This document shows, piece after piece, positions 42,089-52,786 of a stretch of DNA of 53,667 nucleotides; position 1 is the first letter of the stretch; every line of letters starts with the position of its first letter. This stretch comes from Myxococcales bacterium. Lineage in GTDB: Bacteria > Myxococcota_A > Polyangia > GCA-2747355. The stretch is from the NCBI GenBank assembly GCA_020431405.1, contig JAGQIK010000037.1, positions 1 to 53,667 of the forward strand, written 5' to 3'. A model generated the notes under the pieces. The model did no database searches. It worked only from the letters and a program-made list of their open reading frames with translations, and was not told the origin of the DNA. A program made the position numbers and the translations under genes.

Positions 42089-44299
42089 CTACTCGTGCGA
42101 CTGTCCGAAGAAGGACTGGTTCATGCGATGGCTGGCGCTGTAGAGGCGCAGCAGCTGGCGCTGGTAGGCGTGGTACTGGATGGTCGCCTGCTTCTGCCGG
42201 GTGTACTGCTCGCGCCGGCAGGAGAGCTTCTTGGTCTCCCAGGGGTCGTTCGCCAGATCGAAGACCCAGCAGCGCCGGAACTTGAACGACAGCTGCAGCT
42301 TCACGCCCGGGTGGCTGATCGTCGAGAGCGTGTTCTCGTTGCCGAACAGGATCGTGTAGCGACGGCGCAGCTTGTCCTGGAAGATCGACTCGCCCTGAAA
42401 CAGCTGTGGGTTGTAGTCGAGGCCCATGGCGTCGAGCAGCGTGGGCAGGATGTCGGGGTGCTGCGTGCGGCGCTTGACGCGGCGAGGCTTGAACAGCTTG
42501 GGCTGAAAGAAGATCGCCGGTGTCTGGAAGTTCTCGTTGTAGCTCGCGCGCGAGTGCGTGCGGTTGCGGAAGTGCTGGCCGAAAGCCTCGCCGTGGTCGC
42601 CGACGAGCACGACGATAGTGCGGCCAAGGCGCCCCTGGTTGTCGAGCTCGGAGAAGATGCGCTCGATCTGTCGGTCGAGGAAGCGCAGGTTGTTGACGTA
42701 TCGGTTGAGCCCGCGCAGCGGCGGCACCAGGCGGTACTCCTCGCCGTAGTCGGGGTATGGCCAGTGCGGCACGAAGCTGTAGTAGACCGCGGCGAAGGGC
42801 TCCTTGGCGCGCGAGAGGCGCTTGAGGAAGAAGTTGACGGTCGCCAGCTCGTCGCGGCTCGGCGCCTTGCTCTCGCCACGGTAGCGCGGGACGTTGTTGG
42901 GCAGCTCGCCGTAGCCATGCGCCTCTTTGAGGCCGGCGTGCTTGAGCCAGAAGCGCGGGAAGAACCAGCCCAGCGGCCCCGGCGTGACGAGGAAACGCTC
43001 GTACTTTTCGGGCAGCAGCGAAAACAGCGACGGCAGCCAGATGCGCTTGGTCGAGAACATCTTGATCTCGGGCATCGGGTAGAGCCCCGAGAAGATCGAG
43101 AAGATCGAGCGCGCGCTCGAGTTGGAGGGCGAGTAGTGGTTGTCGAGAAACAGCGCGCGGTCAACGATGCTCTTGACGAACGGCATCGGGATCGGCCGGC
43201 CACGCGGATCGCCGACCACGGCCTTGCCCTTGACGCGCTCCTTCCAGTGCAGCGGGCGCGTGAACATGTAGCGCGTGCCGGTGCTCTCCATCACGACGAA
43301 GACGACGTTCCACGGCACCTTGGTCTTGGGCAGCTTGGGTTTGCTGACCGTGACGTTGCGCGTGTAGAGCGGGTGGATGAAGGCCACCGAGCGCGCCTGC
43401 GCGTCGTGGTCGGCGGGGCCGCTGCGCGGGCCGATGACCGTGCGCGTGCTGGCCAGCTTGGGCGGCTTGACCTTGACCGCGGGCAAAAACACCGGCGTGC
43501 GGTCGCGCAGCACGTCGCGCACGACGAAATAGAACGGCGCGCGGCTGATCTCGGGGCCGAGCGGATCGCCGTAGGCGGCGAAGCCGAACGAAAACAGCAG
43601 CACCAGCGTGGCCACGCTCATCATGGCGATGCCGCGCACGCGCGCGGTGCTGCGCGGCAGCAGCCAGAACAGCCATAGAAAGATCGCCGGCGCGAGCAGG
43701 AAGACCCAGTCGGAAAAGCCGATCAACGAGAACGTGTTGCCCATGCCGGGCTGCAGCGTCTCGACCAGCACCTCGTAGGTCAGCCCGCTGTTCATGCTGA
43801 AGAGCACGCCGTAGTGCCCGAGGGTGATCATCGCCGACGACGCCAGCACGAGGTTGAGCGCCACAACCAGCACGGCGCCGACGGCGATGCGCAGCACGCG
43901 CTTGGGCAGCCGCCGCACGCCACGGGCGCAGGCGTAGACCAGCGCGGTCATGCACACGGCGAGGGCGAGGTCCTGCGTGATGTTGGCGAGCAGCCGCATG
44001 GCCAGCGCCCCGCCAGGCCGCAGGCCGAACAGCGGCGTGGGCGAGGCGTGGATGGCGTAGATCAGCCGCACCCAGTAGCTGGCGCCGAGCGTCATGAGCG
44101 CGGCGAAGGTGCCGAGGGCGATAGGCTCGTTGGCCAGCCGCTCGAGCAGCCACGCCACGGCACGACGCACACGCGCGAGCACACCGCTGCCGGGCTTCGC
44201 CGAGGCCACCTTCGCGCCCGCGTCGGGGGTGGCGGCGCTGGGGGCCGGCAAGCTCTCGGCGTCGGCGGTGGGGATCAGGTCGCTGGAGTTGTCGGCCAT
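42089..44299 (-). CDS. Membrane-anchored sulfatase-fold protein (LtaS/phosphoethanolamine-transferase-like)
   Basis: A 736-residue protein. The N-terminal 50 residues are polar, then about five membrane segments lie between residues 55 and 250 (for example D-W-V-F-L-L-A-P-A-I-F-L-W-L-F-W-L-L). An extracytoplasmic alkaline-phosphatase-superfamily domain (about 330-690) follows. It has N-V-V-F-V-V-M-E-S-T-G-T with the metal Glu and Thr/Ser nucleophile, S-P-S-N-S-S-A-R-S-I-F-S-I-F-S-G, and V-L-V-G-D-H-G-E-A-F-G-Q-H with metal Asp/His. It probably transfers or hydrolyses a phospho- or sulfo-ester at the cell surface. Donor and acceptor are unknown. An ATG ten codons upstream (44,329) is possible; neither has a strong ribosome site. 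Confidence 0.87.
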   Translation of the reverse strand: MADNSSDLIPTADAESLPAPSAATPDAGAKVASAKPGSGVLARVRRAVAWLLERLANEPIALGTFAALMTLGASYWVRLIYAIHASPTPLFGLRPGGALAMRLLANITQDLALAVCMTALVYACARGVRRLPKRVLRIAVGAVLVVALNLVLASSAMITLGHYGVLFSMNSGLTYEVLVETLQPGMGNTFSLIGFSDWVFLLAPAIFLWLFWLLPRSTARVRGIAMMSVATLVLLFSFGFAAYGDPLGPEISRAPFYFVVRDVLRDRTPVFLPAVKVKPPKLASTRTVIGPRSGPADHDAQARSVAFIHPLYTRNVTVSKPKLPKTKVPWNVVFVVMESTGTRYMFTRPLHWKERVKGKAVVGDPRGRPIPMPFVKSIVDRALFLDNHYSPSNSSARSIFSIFSGLYPMPEIKMFSTKRIWLPSLFSLLPEKYERFLVTPGPLGWFFPRFWLKHAGLKEAHGYGELPNNVPRYRGESKAPSRDELATVNFFLKRLSRAKEPFAAVYYSFVPHWPYPDYGEEYRLVPPLRGLNRYVNNLRFLDRQIERIFSELDNQGRLGRTIVVLVGDHGEAFGQHFRNRTHSRASYNENFQTPAIFFQPKLFKPRRVKRRTQHPDILPTLLDAMGLDYNPQLFQGESIFQDKLRRRYTILFGNENTLSTISHPGVKLQLSFKFRRCWVFDLANDPWETKKLSCRREQYTRQKQATIQYHAYQRQLLRLYSASHRMNQSFFGQSHE

Positions 44300-44404
44300 G
44301 GTCGTGTCGAAAGGAGAAATTATGCACACGAGAAGGGCGCAGGTGCCAGGCCGCGCGAACCTGCTAGGCTGCCCGCGGGTTTTCGCGCACCGTGGAGGAA
44401 GATC

Positions 44405-45145
44405 GTGTCACGAGTACCCGAGATCGACGTTCCGGCCGCACGCCAGCGCCACGGCGCCGGCGACGCGCTGTTCGTCGACATCCGCGACGAGCACTCCTAC
44501 AGCATCTCGCACATCCCCGGCGCCATCCGGCTCGACGCGACGAGCGCCGAGACGTTCATCGCCGAGCAGGACAAGCGCAAGCCGATCATCGTGTACTGCT
44601 ATCACGGCATCTCGAGCATCAGCGGCAGCGCCTACCTGATGCAGCAGGGCTTCAAAGACGTGGTCAGCCTGCGCGGCGGCTACGAGGCCTGGGAGACTGC
44701 AGGCGCGGTGACTTCGGCCGACGCGCCGTCGGCCGCGCGCGCGCTGGTCGACCACATCGCGTCGCTGCGCGTGGGCGACGACAGCGGGCTCGCGCGCGCG
44801 CGCGACTGCTACCACCCCGACGTGGTCTTTCAAGATCCCATGCAGCGCATCGTCGGCCGCGAGGCGTTCCTCGAGATGAACCGCCGCGCGCTGCACGCGG
44901 CCAGCGAGTACCGCATCGACTTCGACGACGTGCTCGAGAGCCCGACCCTGCTCTTCGCCAGCTGGCGCATGGTCTACAAGCCCAAGCGCGGTCCGCGGCT
45001 GACCATCGTCGGCGCGAGCCGCCTCGTGCTGCGCGACGGCCTGGTCTGCGACCACCGCGACTACTGGGACCTGCTGTCGAGCTTCGCCTCGAGCACGCCG
45101 GTGCTCGCGCGCGCGCACGGCTGGCTGATGAAGAAGCTCAGCTAG
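44405..45145 (+). CDS. Rhodanese (GlpE-like) fused to an NTF2/SnoaL-like domain
   Basis: A 246-residue protein starting at GTG after a GGAGGAAG site. Residues 1-105 are a single-domain rhodanese: F-V-D-I-R-D, H-I-P-G-A-I-R-L and the active-site loop V-Y-C-Y-H-G-I-S-S with the persulfide Cys, as in GlpE thiosulfate sulfurtransferase. Residues 110-246 look like an NTF2/SnoaL fold (R-D-C-Y-H-P-D-V-V-F-Q-D-P, G-R-E-A-F-L-E-M, D-Y-W-D). It is a cytoplasmic sulfur-transfer protein with a ligand-binding partner domain; the fusion is unusual. It is divergent from the sulfatase-fold gene. Confidence 0.88.
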   Translation: MSRVPEIDVPAARQRHGAGDALFVDIRDEHSYSISHIPGAIRLDATSAETFIAEQDKRKPIIVYCYHGISSISGSAYLMQQGFKDVVSLRGGYEAWETAGAVTSADAPSAARALVDHIASLRVGDDSGLARARDCYHPDVVFQDPMQRIVGREAFLEMNRRALHAASEYRIDFDDVLESPTLLFASWRMVYKPKRGPRLTIVGASRLVLRDGLVCDHRDYWDLLSSFASSTPVLARAHGWLMKKLS

Positions 45146-45167
45146 GCGCGGCTACGTTGACCTCGAG

Positions 45168-46529
45168 CTAGTAGACCTTGACCTCGAGGTCGTCGATGTA
45201 CCAGCCGGCGTAGTTGGCGACAGTGCTGGCCACGAGGTGAAAGCTCAGGTCGACGCGCTTTCCAATGTAAGCCGTCAGGCTGACGAAGCGCTTGACCCAG
45301 CCGGTGGGCTTTTCGTAGCTGGTGTCGCAGAACTGGCGCAGCAGCTTGCTGCTGCCGGCGCGAACCTCGGCGAAGTCGAACGGCGTGAACACGTCGCGCC
45401 ACTCGTAGAAGGTCAGGTACGCGCTCGTCTTGCCGGCGGGGATCTCGAACGACAGCGCGAGCACGCTGTCGTCGGTGGTGTCGCCGTTTTCGCAGGTGCT
45501 GCTGCTGCTCGTGCCCTTGTTGTTGCCGAGCGGCGAGTAGCAGCCGTCGAGCACGGTGCCCCACACGCGCTCGCCCGAGTGCGCAGCCGGCGGCGCGGTC
45601 GCCCCCGCGGAGCAACCGTCGGTGTTGGTGAAGCTCGGCCGCCCCCACTCCCAGTCGCGATCGCCCGACAGGCCGCCGTTGTCCTTTTCGAAGTCGAGCA
45701 GGAACGGCGCGATCAGAAGCCCGCTGGCGCTCTTATTGAGGCCGCCGGTGGGGCCGCTCGGCGGCGTGCTCGGCGTCGCCGTCGTGATCAGCAGCTGCAG
45801 CTCCTTGACCACCGGCTCGTGCTCGCGGTCGTCGGCGACGAGGCGCAGCACGTGCAGCGGCTGCTTCTTCTGGGTCGCCGAAGGGCACCAGTGAAAGCGC
45901 GCGGCGACGGCGGCGGAGGCCGTCGCGCGGCTGCTGTCGGCGGAAGGCAGCGACGGCTGCGTGGCGAGCTGCGTCAGGGTCGAGCCGACGATCGCTGGCG
46001 ACTGGGTCAGCGAGACGTCGGGGCTGTCGTCGTCGTCGACGGCGATCTCGATGTCGACGCAGGGCCCCTCGGCGAGGTCGATCGCGACGCTGTCGCCGAG
46101 CGGCTGCCGGAAGCGCGGCCGCGAGACAGCCATCGGATCGGCGAAGACGCTGATGGTCACCACGCGTCGGTTGACGTGGGCGCCGTCGCTGACGACGAAG
46201 GCGACCTGGTGCTCGCCCTCGTCGCCGGGCTGCGGCGTCCAAACGAACGCGGCGCCGTTGCCCGCGCCCGCCACCACGCGCGCGCTGGCGAAGCGCGCCG
46301 CCTCCTGCGTCTCGAAGCCGTAGGTCAGCCGGTCGCCTTCGGGGTCGTAGCTGTCGAGCTCGATCTCGAGCGGCGTGCCGACGTAGGCGACGTGGTTGTC
46401 GACCGGGCTCAGCTGCGGCGGCAGGTTCAGACCGCAGCCGCCCGCGAGCGCGAGCGCGAGCGCGACCGCGAGCGCGGGTACGGGTGCGGACGCCGCGGCG
46501 CGGGAGAGGTGTCGTTGCAGTCGAGCCAT
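45168..46529 (-). CDS. Lipoprotein with cadherin-like and MAM/jelly-roll-like domains
   Basis: A 453-residue lipoprotein (A-L-A-V-A-L-A-L-A-L-A-G-G-C). Residues 35-125 resemble a cadherin/Ig-like fold with D-S-Y-D-P-E-G-D-R-L-T-Y and Q-V-A-F-V-V-S-D-G-A-H. A second acidic segment D-D-D-D-S-P-D-V near 155 may bind calcium. The C-terminal 170 residues (D-F-E-K-D-N-G-G-L, W-G-R-P-S, W-Y-I-D-D-L-E-V-K-V) look like the MAM-type beta-sandwich found on secreted proteases. It is likely surface-exposed and binding rather than enzymatic. The longer upstream frame is not used because it lacks the signal peptide at its start. Confidence 0.82.
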   Translation of the reverse strand: MARLQRHLSRAAASAPVPALAVALALALAGGCGLNLPPQLSPVDNHVAYVGTPLEIELDSYDPEGDRLTYGFETQEAARFASARVVAGAGNGAAFVWTPQPGDEGEHQVAFVVSDGAHVNRRVVTISVFADPMAVSRPRFRQPLGDSVAIDLAEGPCVDIEIAVDDDDSPDVSLTQSPAIVGSTLTQLATQPSLPSADSSRATASAAVAARFHWCPSATQKKQPLHVLRLVADDREHEPVVKELQLLITTATPSTPPSGPTGGLNKSASGLLIAPFLLDFEKDNGGLSGDRDWEWGRPSFTNTDGCSAGATAPPAAHSGERVWGTVLDGCYSPLGNNKGTSSSSTCENGDTTDDSVLALSFEIPAGKTSAYLTFYEWRDVFTPFDFAEVRAGSSKLLRQFCDTSYEKPTGWVKRFVSLTAYIGKRVDLSFHLVASTVANYAGWYIDDLEVKVY

Positions 46530-46542
46530 CGGCTCTGCTCTA

Positions 46543-46558
46543 AGCAGCGGCTGTGCCA
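46543..46558 (-). promoter_or_regulatory. Possible sigma-54 promoter of the cadherin/MAM lipoprotein
   Basis: Minus strand: TGGCAC, five bases (AGCCG), then CTGCT, with GG and GC ten bases apart; the -12 element is CTGC rather than TTGC. The predicted start site is only about three bases before the ATG, so the transcript would be nearly leaderless. Treat as weak. Confidence 0.3.
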
Positions 46559-46692
46559 GCGATCCTCGCTCGTGATGTCGCGGACTTGCGTGCGCGCTCG
46601 CGGTGCCTTGCCCATCGCCGTGTGCAGGGCCGGGGCCCCCGTCGCCCACGGTGGGTTGCGATCGCCAGCCGGCCGTCGCTACTGTCGGGCCC

Positions 46693-47928
46693 ATGGCGAA
46701 GACGATCCGCGAGATGTCCGAGCGCGCCTGGCGCGGCGAGGTCAACCACGAAGAGATCCACCCGCGCGTGGGCGGCCTCGGCCTCGAGGAGGTCGCCGAG
46801 GATCTGGCCTTCATCCACAGCTTCGGCAACAGCGTGGCGCTGCGCACGGCCGAAGGGCTGGTGGTGGTCGACACGGGATCGCCGTTTCACATGGTCACGC
46901 TGCTCGACGCGCTGCGCGGCTGGTCCGACGCGCCGATCCACACCGTGATCCTGACCCACGGCCACGTCGATCACGTGATGGGGCTCGGCCTCTTCGAGCA
47001 GGACGCCAAGCGCCGCGGCCACGCAGGCTTTCGCGTGGTAGCGCACGAGAACCTGCCGGCGCGCCTCGACCGCTACAAGCTGACCGCCGGCTACAACGGC
47101 GTGATCAACGCGCGCCAGTTCGGCCTCGACACGCCGCTGTTTCCCACCGAGTTTCGCTACCCCGATCGCGTCTATCGCGACGAGCTCGTGCTCGAGATCG
47201 GAGGCGCGCGCGTCGAGCTTCGTCACGCGCGCGGCGAAACGGACGACGCCACCTGGGTCTGGCTGCCGGCGCAGCGCGCGCTCGCCAGCGGCGACTTCGT
47301 CATCTGGGCCACGCCCAACTGCGGCAACCCGCAGAAGGCGCAGCGCTACCCGCGCGAGTGGGCGCAGACACTGCGCGCCATGCACGCGCTCGCGCCGGAG
47401 CTGATCCTGCCCGGCCACGGCATGCCGATCTGGGGCGCGGAGCGCTGCGCGCACGTGCTCGCCGACGGCGCCGCGCTGCTCGAGAGCATCGTCGAGCAGA
47501 CGCTGGCGCTGATGAACCAGGGCGCGACGCTCGATCGCGTGCTCGCCGAGGTCGTCGCGCCCGCCGACCTGCTCGGCAAGGCCTACCTCGGACCGATCTA
47601 CGACGAGCCCGAGTTCATCGTGCGCAACCTGTGGCGCCTCTACGGCGGCTGGTACGACGGCAACCCGGCGCGGCTCAAGCCGGCGCGCGACGACGAGGTG
47701 GCGCGCGAGCTCGCCGAGGCGGCGGGCGGCGCCGAGGCGCTGATGGCGCGCGCCGAGGCGCGTGCCGAAGAGGGGGCGCTGCCGCTGGCCTGTCACCTCG
47801 CCGAGCTGGCCGGCCGCGCCGACGCGTCGCTGCGCAACCGCCGCGCCGCGATCTATCGCCAGCGCGCGACGGTCGAGACGAGCTTGATGGCGCGCAGCAT
47901 CTTCACCCAGGCAGCCGAGCGAGACTGA
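46693..47928 (+). CDS. Metallo-beta-lactamase-fold hydrolase with alkylsulfatase-like C-terminus
   Basis: A 411-residue protein. The MBL domain (about 30-270) has V-V-V-D-T-G-S, the metal motif T-H-G-H-V-D-H, a later R-H-A-R-G-E-T-D-D-A and L-P-G-H-G. The C-terminal part (L-G-K-A-Y-L-G-P-I-Y-D, W-R-L-Y-G-G-W-Y-D-G-N-P-A-R-L) matches the dimerisation region of SdsA/BDS1-type alkyl sulfatases. The true substrate is unknown. It starts an operon with the crotonase-like and zinc-ribbon genes, four bases apart from the former. Confidence 0.88.
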   Translation: MAKTIREMSERAWRGEVNHEEIHPRVGGLGLEEVAEDLAFIHSFGNSVALRTAEGLVVVDTGSPFHMVTLLDALRGWSDAPIHTVILTHGHVDHVMGLGLFEQDAKRRGHAGFRVVAHENLPARLDRYKLTAGYNGVINARQFGLDTPLFPTEFRYPDRVYRDELVLEIGGARVELRHARGETDDATWVWLPAQRALASGDFVIWATPNCGNPQKAQRYPREWAQTLRAMHALAPELILPGHGMPIWGAERCAHVLADGAALLESIVEQTLALMNQGATLDRVLAEVVAPADLLGKAYLGPIYDEPEFIVRNLWRLYGGWYDGNPARLKPARDDEVARELAEAAGGAEALMARAEARAEEGALPLACHLAELAGRADASLRNRRAAIYRQRATVETSLMARSIFTQAAERD

Positions 47929-47932
47929 TCCG

Positions 47933-48715
47933 ATGAACTACGAGCAGATCGCACTGAGCCACGACGGACCGATCAGCGAGCTCGTGCTCTCGCGACCCGA
48001 AGTGCGCAACGCCATGAGCGAGCGCATGGGACGCGAGATCGCCGACGCCGTGGACAAGCTTGGCGAGCGACGCGAGACGCGGGTGCTGCTGGTGCGCGGC
48101 GCGGGCAAGGCCTTCGCCGCCGGCGGCGACTTCAAGTACATCGAGCAGCGCGCGGCCGACGCGCCAGAGCGCAATCGACAGCTGATGATGCGGTTCTATC
48201 GGCTGTTTCTCGCCATTCGCGAGCTCGGCGTGCCGTCCATCGCGGTGATCAACGGCGCCGCCGTCGGCGCGGGCCTCTGCTTCGCCGCCGCCTGCGACAT
48301 CCGCCTCGCCGCGCGCGGCGCCAAGCTCGGCGCCAACTTCGTGCGCATCGGCCTGCATCCGGGTATGGCGGCGACCTATCTGCTGCCGCGCATCGTCGGG
48401 CCGGCCAAGGCCAGCGAGCTGCTGCTCACCGGCAAGATGATCGACGCCGACGAAGCGGCGCGCATCGGGCTCGTCAACGCCGTGCACGAGCCCGATCAGC
48501 TCGACGGCGCGGCGCGCGAGATGGCGCAGCAGATCGCCAGCGCCTCGCCGCTGGCAGTGGCGCGCACCAAGCACACGCTGCTCGGCACGCTGGAGCGCTC
48601 GTTGAGTGCGACGCTCGAGCGCGAAGCCTACGCGCAGTCGCTCGACTACAATGGCGAGGATCTGGCCGAGGGCATCCGCGCCTTCAACGAAAAGCGCGAA
48701 CCGCGGTTTAGCTGA
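47933..48715 (+). CDS. Crotonase (enoyl-CoA hydratase/isomerase) family protein
   Basis: A 260-residue crotonase-fold protein of usual length. It has R-P-E-V-R-N-A-M, the oxyanion A-F-A-A-G-G-D-F and G-A-A-V-G-A-G-L-C-F-A-A-A-C-D-I-R, and L-P-R-I-V-G-P-A-K-A. Aligned by eye with rat enoyl-CoA hydratase, the two catalytic glutamates appear to be Cys (in G-A-G-L-C-F) and a non-acidic residue (in G-A-N-F-V-R-I-G). A simple hydratase reaction is therefore doubtful. The gene sits between the MBL hydrolase and a zinc-ribbon protein and may act on the same unknown substrate. Confidence 0.88.
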   Translation: MNYEQIALSHDGPISELVLSRPEVRNAMSERMGREIADAVDKLGERRETRVLLVRGAGKAFAAGGDFKYIEQRAADAPERNRQLMMRFYRLFLAIRELGVPSIAVINGAAVGAGLCFAAACDIRLAARGAKLGANFVRIGLHPGMAATYLLPRIVGPAKASELLLTGKMIDADEAARIGLVNAVHEPDQLDGAAREMAQQIASASPLAVARTKHTLLGTLERSLSATLEREAYAQSLDYNGEDLAEGIRAFNEKREPRFS

Positions 48716-48734
48716 CCTACGCAAGGAGAAGATC

Positions 48735-49091
48735 GTGAACTGTCCCAAGTGCCGCGAGGAGGCGATGCAAGCCGAGACGTTCGAGGGCGTCGAGATCGAG
48801 CGCTGCCCGGTGTGCAAGGGCATCTTCTTCGACAAGGGCGAGCTCGAGGCGCTCGCAAAGGCCGAGGCCGGCACCGGCGACACGTTCGCGTTCTCGCCCA
48901 TCTCCGACGCGATGGACACCGTCAAGGCGCATTGTGCGCGCTGCGATCGCGACATGAAGGCCGAGGTCGATGACAGCTCGGGCGTACGCATCGACAGCTG
49001 CGACCAGTGCGGCGGGGCGTTTCTCGACCAGGGCGAGCTCGCCACGCTGCAGCTGACGCGCGGCTCCGGCGGCGACCTCGAGCTTGGCTAG
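48735..49091 (+). CDS. Double zinc-ribbon (TFIIB-type) protein
   Basis: A 118-residue protein starting at GTG after an AAGGAG site. Two similar zinc ribbons are present: C-P-K-C with C-P-V-C-K-G-I-F-F-D-K-G-E-L, then C-A-R-C with C-D-Q-C-G-G-A-F-L-D-Q-G-E-L. This pattern matches zf-TFIIB (DUF-type) proteins of unknown function. It lies 19 bases after the crotonase gene in the same operon and ends five bases before the convergent kinase gene. Confidence 0.85.
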   Translation: MNCPKCREEAMQAETFEGVEIERCPVCKGIFFDKGELEALAKAEAGTGDTFAFSPISDAMDTVKAHCARCDRDMKAEVDDSSGVRIDSCDQCGGAFLDQGELATLQLTRGSGGDLELG

Positions 49092-49096
49092 CGCCG

Positions 49097-51460
<2,364 letters not shown>

Positions 51461-51718
51461 AGAGTTGAGTCGCAGAAAATCCCGAGGGATTTGGCGACGT
51501 AACTCTATCATTGCTTTGGGGGGCCCTGGAAGGGCGAGCCGGGAAGAGTGAGGCAAGAAGGATGAGGCGGGGATGGGGCGGCCTGCGCGACCGGCTCCGG
51601 GCTGCACCGGATTAAGTGTCCGATTCCAGTTGAACGTGGAGTCCTGGCTGGAGCCGGCGCCTTGGCTCAGTTCCCGCGCCTCGAAACGATTCGGTTACTA
51701 GCAGCGGCGCTGCGGGCG

Positions 51719-52747
51719 TCAAGCGCTCGCGCGCGGCTGGCGCGCGATAAGTGACGCGTAGAGCGCCGTGCCCTCCGCGTCCGCGGTGTCACGCACCAGC
51801 TGGCCGCACAACGTCGCGCTGAGCACCGTGCTCAGCTCGAGACCGAGCAGGCGCTCTTCGACCTGCGTCTCGAAGCGCTGCTCCGGCAGCGACGTCAGCG
51901 CCTCGAGCACACGCGCGTCGGCGCGCTCGCGACGTGCCTGAAGCGCGCCGCGCAGCTCGCTCCGACGTGTCGCCTCGAGAGGCTGCGCCGGCTGCCGCGC
52001 ACACTCCGACGCCATCGCCGGCGGGCCGTAGCAGAAGCACGCCAGCGCCGGCCAGATGTCGGCGAAGTAGCGCGCGCTGGGGCACAGCTCGACGCCGAGC
52101 AGCGAGGGCGGCGCCGTGCCGTCGTCATACAGCACGACGGCGCCGGTCTGCGCCGGCAGCACCTCGAAGCGGCTCGCCTGCTGCGTCAGCACGGCACGCC
52201 GTCCGGCGATGAGCTGCTCGAGATGGCCACGATCACGAAGGCCGTAGTCACGGTTGAGCGCCGCGATGTCGTTCCACAGCTTGCTGTAGCTCTCGACGCC
52301 GCGCAGCTCGAGCGCGCGCGCGCGCAGCTCCGCGGGCAGCACGAAGAACCACTGATCGCGTCCCTCGAGGTAGCCGCCCTGCGCGGCCTGCACGCAGCAA
52401 GCGTCACGAAACATCAGCGTCTGGCCGTCGGCGAGCAGCGCCGAGCGGCACAGCGCGTGGTTCTGCGCGCGGTCCTGAATCCAGCCGATATGAAGCGGCA
52501 CGATCGCGACGCCGCCGCCATCGTTGCGCAGCTCGACGTTGCCGTAGCCCTCGACGCGCATCAGCTTGATGCCTTCGCGTGGCGAGCTGACGCGCGCGCC
52601 GTGGTCGGGACCGAACAGCGGCAGCACGGCCAGCGCGCCGACGCGCTGGGGCACGCCGACGTTGATCCGCGCAGCAGGCGCCGCGCCGAGCAGCGGGGCG
52701 AGCGCGCCCGTGCGCGTGGTGGTATTGGTCAGAGTTGTCATCGTCAT
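51719..52747 (-). CDS. ARPP-1-like domain protein
   Basis: A 342-residue protein. The N-terminal part (R-I-N-V-G-V-P-Q-R-V-G-A-L-A-V-L-P-L-F-G-P, G-N-V-E-L-R-N, P-L-H-I-G-W-I-Q-D-R-A-Q-N-H-A-L-C-R-S) resembles the ARPP-1 domain, described near ADP-ribosylglycohydrolase and rhodanese-phosphatase genes. It then reads Y-L-E-G-R-D-Q-W-F-F-V-L-P and C-F-C-Y-G-P-P. Function is unknown; a cytoplasmic role with the adjacent VWA protein is inferred from gene order. Two ATGs (52,747 and 52,741) are possible; the GGAAGT run fits the second slightly better. Confidence 0.7.
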   Translation of the reverse strand: MTMTTLTNTTTRTGALAPLLGAAPAARINVGVPQRVGALAVLPLFGPDHGARVSSPREGIKLMRVEGYGNVELRNDGGGVAIVPLHIGWIQDRAQNHALCRSALLADGQTLMFRDACCVQAAQGGYLEGRDQWFFVLPAELRARALELRGVESYSKLWNDIAALNRDYGLRDRGHLEQLIAGRRAVLTQQASRFEVLPAQTGAVVLYDDGTAPPSLLGVELCPSARYFADIWPALACFCYGPPAMASECARQPAQPLEATRRSELRGALQARRERADARVLEALTSLPEQRFETQVEERLLGLELSTVLSATLCGQLVRDTADAEGTALYASLIARQPRASA

Positions 52748-52752
52748 ACTTC

Positions 52753-52786
52753 CGTTCGTTCGTTCTCTCTCTCTCTCTCTCTCTCT
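52753..52786. repeat. Compound microsatellite between VWA and ARPP-1-like genes
   Basis: Three copies of CGTT (52,753-52,764) adjoin eleven copies of CT (52,765-52,786) on the plus strand. On the transcribed minus strand this is a (GA)11 tract followed by GAAC repeats, filling the whole space from the VWA stop codon to a few bases before the next ATG, including its ribosome-binding region. Confidence 0.9.

Noticed and set aside
44322-44639. ATG with a strong AAAGGAG site opening a frame into the rhodanese gene
   Set aside because: The frame runs out of phase inside the clearly coding rhodanese gene and its product is low-complexity.
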